From Veillonella_A intestinalis (GTDB taxonomy: Bacteria > Bacillota > Negativicutes > Veillonellales > Veillonellaceae), in contig NZ_CALPCB010000014.1 of the NCBI RefSeq assembly GCF_943192895.1, positions 1 to 9,712 of the forward strand: 9,712 nt of DNA, written 5' to 3'. The notes beneath the pieces were generated by a model, which did no database searches, was not told where the DNA came from, and was given only the letters and a program-made list of their open reading frames with translations. A program made the position numbers and the translations under genes. The first letter of the stretch is position 1, and every line of letters starts with the position of its first letter. Below are positions 6,524-9,712 of this stretch, piece by piece.

Positions 6524-6624
6524 ATATTTTAAACTACCTATAAGTTATATTGATGATATTTCTCAATTATTTAATTTTCAATTTACTTCATCATAATAAA
6601 ACTAAGGTTTACTATGGGAAGTAA

Positions 6625-7626
6625 TTATAACATCCAGCGAATACTATCAATAATTAGATACGCAATGCCTGACATAATAGCACTTAATGGAATCGTTACA
6701 AACCAAGCTAACACCATAGAGCGTGCTACACCCCAGTTAACAGCTTTAACACGTTTCGCTGTCCCTACCCCCATAATAGAACCACTTACTACATGAGTTG
6801 TAGATACAGGTAAGTGTAAAAATGTAGCTGTAAAAATAGTGATGGCTGAATTTAAATCAGCAGCAAAACCATTAATAGTTTCTAACTTAAATATTTTAGT
6901 CCCCATTGTACTAATAATACGCCAACCACCAGCAGCTGTACCTAATGCCATAGCAGCCGCACAGGCAACTTTTACCCAAGTTGGTACATCTAAGGTATCA
7001 ATGTAACCACCACTAAGTAAGGTTAATGTAATAATACCCATAGCTTTTTGAGCATCATTAGAGCCATGAGAAAAAGCCATCAAAGTAGCTGATAATAATT
7101 GCATATTACGGAATCGGTCATTTAATGTAATTGGTGAAAATCGACCAAATAATACTAACAATAAGTTCATAATTAAATAACCTAATACCATGGCAATAAT
7201 TGGTGACAACACAAGGGATAAGAAAATCCGGCCTATACCAGTAAAGTTTAGTGCTTCATAGCCTACAGATACCATAACGGCGCCGATTACGCCACCAATT
7301 AATGCATGCGATGAAGAACTAGGAATACCATACCACCAAGTCACTAAATTCCAAATAATAGCGCCTAACAAGGCTGCACTAATGACTTCTGCATTAATAA
7401 GACTTGCTGAAGTAACTAAGTCGCCACCAATTGTTTTTGCTACCCCAGTACTAACCAAAGCACCAATAAAGTTAAGCACCGCAGTCATCATAACTGCTTT
7501 TTTAGGATCTATAGCACGAGTAGATACAGAGGTTGCAATTGCATTCGCTGTATCATGAAAACCATTAATATAATCAAAAGCTAAGGCTAAAAACACCACT
7601 AGCCACACAAACCAATGATCAAGCAT
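6625..7626 (-). CDS. pit: PiT-family inorganic phosphate transporter
   Basis: An inner-membrane, cation-coupled low-affinity phosphate (or metal-phosphate) carrier of 333 residues with about ten membrane helices. The two PiT repeats are clear: NGFHDTANAIATSV (21-34) with PSSSSHALIGG (102-112) in the first half, and SHGSNDAQKAMG (186-197) with PVSTTHVVSGSIMG (273-286) in the second. The length matches short bacterial PiT proteins and lacks the long central loop of E. coli PitA. Its ATG overlaps the stop of the upstream PhoU-like gene (ATGCTTGA, 8 bases), and no strong ribosome site precedes it, so translation is probably coupled. PiT genes paired with a DUF47 gene are a common bacterial arrangement. 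Transcription probably ends at the hairpin near 6390. Confidence 0.95.
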   Translation of the reverse strand: MLDHWFVWLVVFLALAFDYINGFHDTANAIATSVSTRAIDPKKAVMMTAVLNFIGALVSTGVAKTIGGDLVTSASLINAEVISAALLGAIIWNLVTWWYGIPSSSSHALIGGVIGAVMVSVGYEALNFTGIGRIFLSLVLSPIIAMVLGYLIMNLLLVLFGRFSPITLNDRFRNMQLLSATLMAFSHGSNDAQKAMGIITLTLLSGGYIDTLDVPTWVKVACAAAMALGTAAGGWRIISTMGTKIFKLETINGFAADLNSAITIFTATFLHLPVSTTHVVSGSIMGVGTAKRVKAVNWGVARSMVLAWFVTIPLSAIMSGIAYLIIDSIRWML

Positions 7627-8248
7627 ACTTCAAAACAACCCGGCGGAACGTACCAACCAAATCCTCACATCCATCGATAACGTCTTCCATGGAGTTAAGA
7701 ATTTCCTTCCATTTGATGATTTCAATAGGATCCTTGCAATCTCTAAATAATACTGCCATTTCTTCATGATATACAGCGTCGGCTTCTTCTTCTAAACGAA
7801 GAACTTCTAATACACGGCCTTCTACTTTCACATGATTTTTCTTTAAACTATTCATATATGAAATAGACTTAGTAATGTGTTTTAAGCATTTCTGTACAAT
7901 TTCAATTAAGCGAATAGCCCCTTTAGTAGGCTGTCCTACATTGTACATACACATTTTATCCATAATGTCTTTCATACTATCAATGGTCGAATCTAATTGT
8001 TCAATTAATAATTGAATATCTTCACGATCCATAGGAGTAATGAAGGTAGAACGCAAACGTTCAACAGTCTGATTCACTAACTCATCTGCTTCTTTTTCTT
8101 TCTGATCGATTACTCGTAGTGCTTCTTCTTTTTCAATCTCGCCTTTAAACGCTTGTTCCATAAGGATGGATGCGTCATGACATAGTTCAACATGATTGTT
8201 CAAGATATTGAAAAATTTTTCTTCCTTGCTTTTTAAATTAAAAGCCAT
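7619..8248 (-). CDS. DUF47/PhoU-like protein, PiT accessory
   Basis: A soluble, mostly helical protein of 209 residues in the DUF47 (PhoU-like, Pit accessory) family. It shows two related helical segments, each with an acidic family motif: EKEADELVNQ (around 50-59) and EEEADAVYHE (around 152-161). In PhoU-like proteins such E/D motifs hold metal clusters. Members encoded beside a PiT transporter are thought to modulate phosphate uptake at the membrane; that role is inferred from the family. The start is the ATG at 8248 with GGAGG five bases before it. An in-frame ATG four codons earlier (8260) overlaps this ribosome site and is unlikely. It is the first gene of the operon with pit, behind a strong extended -10 promoter and a foldable leader. 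Confidence 0.9.
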   Translation of the reverse strand: MAFNLKSKEEKFFNILNNHVELCHDASILMEQAFKGEIEKEEALRVIDQKEKEADELVNQTVERLRSTFITPMDREDIQLLIEQLDSTIDSMKDIMDKMCMYNVGQPTKGAIRLIEIVQKCLKHITKSISYMNSLKKNHVKVEGRVLEVLRLEEEADAVYHEEMAVLFRDCKDPIEIIKWKEILNSMEDVIDGCEDLVGTFRRVVLKYA

Positions 8249-8293
8249 AATATCCTCCATAACTCGTGATGGCTTCGTTAATAATTTAACGAA
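8242..8293 (-). promoter_or_regulatory. Folded leader of the DUF47-pit operon
   Basis: Two overlapping hairpins can form in the roughly 60-base leader. TTCGTTAA and TTAACGAA (8274-8281, 8286-8293) make an 8-bp stem with a 4-base loop. AAGCCAT and ATGGCTT (8242-8248, 8269-8275) make a 7-bp stem that takes in the start codon and places the GGAGG in its loop. They share bases 8274-8275, so they compete at their edge. The 8-bp palindrome could instead be an operator just downstream of the promoter. Confidence 0.4.
8254..8258 (-). promoter_or_regulatory. Ribosome binding site deciding the DUF47 gene start
   Basis: GGAGG on the minus strand lies five bases before the ATG at 8248 and overlaps the region just after the alternative ATG at 8260, so 8248 is the start. 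Confidence 0.8.
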
Positions 8294-8314
8294 TTACTAT
8301 AAACGCACGTTCTA

Positions 8315-8323
8315 ATTATAGCA
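8315..8323 (-). promoter_or_regulatory. Extended -10 promoter of the DUF47-pit operon
   Basis: On the minus strand TGC directly precedes TATAAT, a full extended -10 element (TGnTATAAT). No good -35 is seen at 17 bases, as is common for this class. Transcription would begin near 8308, giving a leader of about 60 bases. No clear terminator is visible between moaB and this promoter, so some read-through from moaB is possible. Confidence 0.65.
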
Positions 8324-8437
8324 CATCAAATACCTATTTTCTATTGTTCATTGTATGCAAAAACCATATTCTTATACGGGTCTAATATATATATTATGTT
8401 AAATTAATATACATAATTTAGCATGTTTTAAACACTA

Positions 8438-8935
8438 CTATTTATTAATTTCATACACTAAATGGCGTATTTCAGGAAGTACCAAGCGATTAATACCTAA
8501 GGTAACAGCGCCTACTGAACCAGGTAAAGAGAAAAGCAAAACATTGTCACAAACACCTGCCATAGCACGCGAAGCAATCGCTCGTGTCCCAATATCTTCA
8601 GTATAGCTTAAATATCTAAATAATTCGCCAAATCCCGGAATTTCTTTTTGGCATAAAGAAGCTACTACCTCTATAGACACATCCCGTTTAGCAATGCCTG
8701 TACCACCAGTTAAGATAATGCCATCTAAACTTTCAATCGCAATCCATCGCTGTAGAACCTCTGTTATTTTTATAAAGTCATCGGCTACAATAGTCCGAAC
8801 CTTTACAATGTGCCCTCCTTCCTCTACCAATGAAACTACTGTATCGCCACCTTTATCCGTTTCTGGCGTCCGTGTATCCGATACAGTCAGAACGCCTAAA
8901 ACTAAAGGGCGTTCAAGCACTTCTTTCAATGACAT
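8438..8935 (-). CDS. moaB: Molybdenum cofactor biosynthesis protein B (MoaB/MogA fold)
   Basis: A cytoplasmic protein of 165 residues, close to the 170 of E. coli MoaB. The molybdopterin-binding fold is marked by GVLTVSDTR (14-22), DGIILTGGTG (71-80), RDV (84-86), IPGFGELFR (99-107), an SRAMAGV segment (122-128) and LPGSVGAV (137-144). Proteins of this type bind molybdopterin; MogA adenylylates it before molybdenum insertion, and MoaB takes that role in organisms lacking MogA. The ATG at 8935 has GGGAGG eight bases before it; another ATG four bases upstream is out of frame. No other cofactor genes are in the window, so it is a lone gene with its own promoter, between an rRNA operon and the phosphate operon. 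A molybdo- or tungstoenzyme must be encoded elsewhere. MoaB is favoured over MogA from sequence style. Confidence 0.92.
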   Translation of the reverse strand: MSLKEVLERPLVLGVLTVSDTRTPETDKGGDTVVSLVEEGGHIVKVRTIVADDFIKITEVLQRWIAIESLDGIILTGGTGIAKRDVSIEVVASLCQKEIPGFGELFRYLSYTEDIGTRAIASRAMAGVCDNVLLFSLPGSVGAVTLGINRLVLPEIRHLVYEINK

Positions 8936-8959
8936 GCATCTTACCTCCCATAAGAATAT

Positions 8960-9056
8960 ATTTTACAATTCTTTGATAATTTACAAAGTCTTTACTATCA
9001 GTATACCACGAATACAGGAAGATAGTTAATAATATTAGACTTATGAATTGTAAAAT
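8960..9056. repeat. 12-bp inverted repeat flanking the moaB promoter
   Basis: ATTTTACAATTC (8960-8971) and GAATTGTAAAAT (9045-9056) are exact complements, 73 bases apart, with the predicted moaB promoter between them. Chance alone could produce such a repeat in AT-rich DNA but only rarely at this distance. Confidence 0.6.
9000..9029 (-). promoter_or_regulatory. Probable moaB promoter (extended -10)
   Basis: On the minus strand TTAACT (9024-9029) is followed after 18 bases by TATACT (9000-9005), with TGG just before the hexamer, an extended -10. Transcription would begin near 8993, about 58 bases before the moaB ATG. Confidence 0.55.
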
Positions 9057-9087
9057 TTTTGTAAGGTCAATAGAAAGGAGGTGGGAA

Positions 9088-9119
9088 GGATAGGAATTTA
9101 TATACAAAAAAAGACACCA
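9088..9119. repeat. Copy 1 of a duplicated rRNA-trailer block
   Basis: GGATAGGAA (9088-9096) followed after five bases by ATACAAAAAAAGACACCA (9102-9119). The same two strings recur at 9572-9580 and 9584-9601, in the same order and orientation, with a 3-base gap instead of 5. The block carries the U tract and one arm of the terminators at both places. Confidence 0.75.
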
Positions 9120-9130
9120 TTCGGTGTGTC
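9106..9130 (-). terminator. Distal terminator of the rRNA trailer
   Basis: On the minus strand ACACC (9127 down to 9123) pairs with GGTGT (9118 down to 9114) around a 4-base loop, and a bulged pairing extends it by GAC/GTC. A run of seven U residues (9106-9112) follows. The stem is short, so this is weaker than the two terminators nearer the 5S gene. Confidence 0.6.
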
Positions 9131-9214
9131 GCACTTAATAACTTTTAAATACGTCCATTCGGATGCTGTGGATTCTAAAACACTATATCCTTTCCTATCT
9201 GTTCGACAGCTGTG

Positions 9215-9233
9215 AATTCTTCTTCGAAGAATT
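9215..9233. repeat. Small perfect hairpin AATTCTTC/GAAGAATT
   Basis: AATTCTTC (9215-9222) and GAAGAATT (9226-9233) form an 8-bp stem with a 3-base loop. It sits inside a larger possible stem, GTGAAT (9212-9217) with ATTCAC (9253-9258), next to the conserved-loop hairpin at 9260-9294. Confidence 0.5.
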
Positions 9234-9259
9234 TTACGCTGCGAACTAAAAGATTCACA

Positions 9260-9294
9260 CCCATTTGTGCGTCGTTAGTACTCCTTCAAATGGG
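9260..9294 (-). ncRNA. Structured trailer repeat, copy A (conserved-loop hairpin)
   Basis: CCCATTTG (9260-9267) pairs perfectly with CAAATGGG (9287-9294). Read on the minus strand, the 19-base loop is AAGGAG, six variable bases, then CGACGCA. Copy B at 9511-9544 has the same loop ends with a different but still paired stem. This is a repeat in the rRNA trailer; whether it is a functional RNA is not known. Confidence 0.5.
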
Positions 9295-9385
9295 GTTCTC
9301 TATTTATTCCAGATCGCTTCTATTATGTCACTACCTATTGAGATACTTCTACTAACATCCCTTCTTGGAAGCGCCCAGACAGATT

Positions 9386-9403
9386 GTTACTCATTAGAGT
9401 AAC
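9386..9403. repeat. Perfect 7-bp hairpin GTTACTC/GAGTAAC
   Basis: GTTACTC (9386-9392) and GAGTAAC (9397-9403) pair around a 4-base loop, immediately beyond the U tract of the middle terminator. It could protect or pause the transcript end; no other role is visible. Confidence 0.5.
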
Positions 9404-9439
9404 AAAAATAAGAGGCCGTGTCTTTCGACACGACCTCCT
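9401..9439 (-). terminator. Middle terminator of the rRNA trailer
   Basis: Arms 9411-9422 and 9427-9439 form a GC-rich stem of 11 bp (GAGGTCGTGTC with GACACGGCCTC on the minus strand, one wobble), extendable by two pairs, around the loop GAAA. The minus-strand tail is TTATTTTTGTT. It is the strongest stem of the three trailer terminators. Confidence 0.85.
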
Positions 9440-9448
9440 ATTTTCATT

Positions 9449-9466
9449 AATCAGCGACTACCTATC
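9449..9466 (-). other. Short copy of the 5S rRNA 3' end
   Basis: This 18-base stretch matches the 3' end of the 5S gene at 9624-9641 in 15 of 18 positions (AATCAGC then CCTATC on the plus strand), and like the real one it stands directly before a terminator. It reads as a remnant of a duplicated 5S end. Confidence 0.5.
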
Positions 9467-9510
9467 ATGCTACGCTTCGTTTCACTCGCTTCGCAAGAAA
9501 GTGATGCAAT

Positions 9511-9544
9511 ACAATTTGTGCGTCGCTCTGCTCCTTCAAACTGT
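9511..9544 (-). ncRNA. Structured trailer repeat, copy B (conserved-loop hairpin)
   Basis: ACAATTTG (9511-9518) and CAAACTGT (9537-9544) form an 8-bp stem; in the minus-strand RNA one pair is a G-U wobble. The 18-base loop again begins AAGGAG and ends CGACGCA on the minus strand. A second small hairpin follows it in the transcript (CTTGC/GCGAG around GAA, near 9486-9498), as a second hairpin follows copy A. Confidence 0.5.
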
Positions 9545-9571
9545 TTGCCCTACTTTTCCCAGCTTCTGGTC

Positions 9572-9601
9572 GGATAGGAAGCCATACAAAAAAAGACACC
9601 A
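9572..9601. repeat. Copy 2 of the duplicated rRNA-trailer block
   Basis: GGATAGGAA (9572-9580), a 3-base gap and ATACAAAAAAAGACACCA (9584-9601), in the same orientation as copy 1 at 9088-9119. Between the two copies lie about 450 bases of trailer, a layout left by duplication or recombination between terminators. Confidence 0.75.
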
Positions 9602-9618
9602 ACCTAAGTTGATGTCTT
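9588..9618 (-). terminator. First terminator after the 5S rRNA gene
   Basis: Arms 9593-9603 and 9608-9618 pair over 11 bp with one wobble around a 4-base loop; seven U residues follow on the minus strand (9588-9594). It begins about six bases after the 5S 3' end and should end most rRNA operon transcription. Confidence 0.9.
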
Positions 9619-9623
9619 TAGTC

Positions 9624-9712
<89 letters not shown>

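Larger units (their letters stand above)
6291..6624. other. Intergenic region between pit and rrf2
   Basis: This AT-rich gap of 334 bases has no convincing coding sequence. From the rrf2 side it holds a G-rich ribosome site (6296-6302), a palindrome (6322-6335) in the probable rrf2 promoter region, a terminator hairpin (6389-6415), and an unexplained inverted repeat (6501-6523) in the pit 3' region. Bases 6524-6624 show only AT-rich sequence. Confidence 0.7.
8936..9623. other. Long non-coding region between moaB and the 5S rRNA gene
   Basis: These 688 bases hold no credible protein gene. Near moaB are its ribosome site and promoter, flanked by a 12-bp inverted repeat (8960-8971, 9045-9056). 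From 9071 to 9623 the sequence reads best on the minus strand as an rRNA operon trailer: three terminators, a duplicated trailer block, two copies of a hairpin repeat with a conserved loop, and short stretches resembling rRNA ends. No tRNA cloverleaf was found on either strand. Confidence 0.75.

Noticed and set aside
8393..8417. ATTATGT/ACATAAT inverted repeat after moaB as its terminator
   Set aside because: The stem is all AT and weak, and no U tract follows on the minus strand.
8694..9029. A 111-codon plus-strand frame antisense to moaB
   Set aside because: It mirrors the moaB coding strand and runs through its promoter; no ribosome site or domain.
8913..9134. A 73-codon minus-strand reading frame overlapping the moaB start
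   Set aside because: It crosses the moaB promoter, ribosome site and start in another frame, has no ribosome site of its own and no recognisable motif.
9120..9590. Search for tRNA genes after the 5S gene
   Set aside because: No TTCGAATC-type T-arm with matching acceptor ends was found on either strand.
9088..9601. Idea that the segment between direct repeats is a MITE or insertion sequence
   Set aside because: No terminal inverted repeats and no transposase; the direct repeats belong to the rRNA trailer itself.

Overview
The window looks like chromosomal DNA of a low-GC, Firmicutes-type anaerobe. The gene content and protein style suggest Negativicutes, most likely a Veillonella relative. 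That placement is inferred from protein style, strong AGGAGG ribosome binding sites and AT-rich spacers; no search was run. One protein-coding gene (the intact MATE transporter) and the fragment before it read on the plus strand. Everything from 1895 to the right edge reads on the minus strand.

Left part (1-1890): the decayed 3' end of one MATE-family transporter gene, then an intact 448-residue MATE efflux gene. Between them lies the best find: a promoter, a two-hairpin leader and a mutually exclusive terminator. The layout is that expected of a guanidine-IV (mepA-motif) transcriptional ON riboswitch. A shared bidirectional terminator separates the MATE gene from the convergent abgA.

Middle part (1895-6420): an AbgA-type M20 amidohydrolase with its own promoter; then, upstream on the minus strand, an rrf2-cydA-cydB operon. 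This encodes a cysteine-rich Rrf2 regulator and both core subunits of cytochrome bd quinol oxidase, which gives an anaerobe an oxygen-scavenging, low-oxygen respiratory enzyme. A perfect 12-bp terminator stem ends the operon and another hairpin insulates it from the genes before it.

Right part (6421-8935): a two-gene phosphate operon (DUF47/PhoU-like accessory protein and a PiT transporter, overlapping by 8 bases) with a folded leader, and a lone moaB for molybdenum cofactor synthesis. The moaB promoter lies between 12-bp inverted repeats.

Right edge (8936-9712): the 3' part of a 5S rRNA gene (end of an rRNA operon) and about 500 bases of trailer. The trailer holds three terminators, a duplicated trailer-terminator block, two copies of a structured repeat whose stem covaries while its loop is conserved, and short pieces resembling rRNA ends. 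No CRISPR array, tRNA gene, transposase or phage gene was seen.
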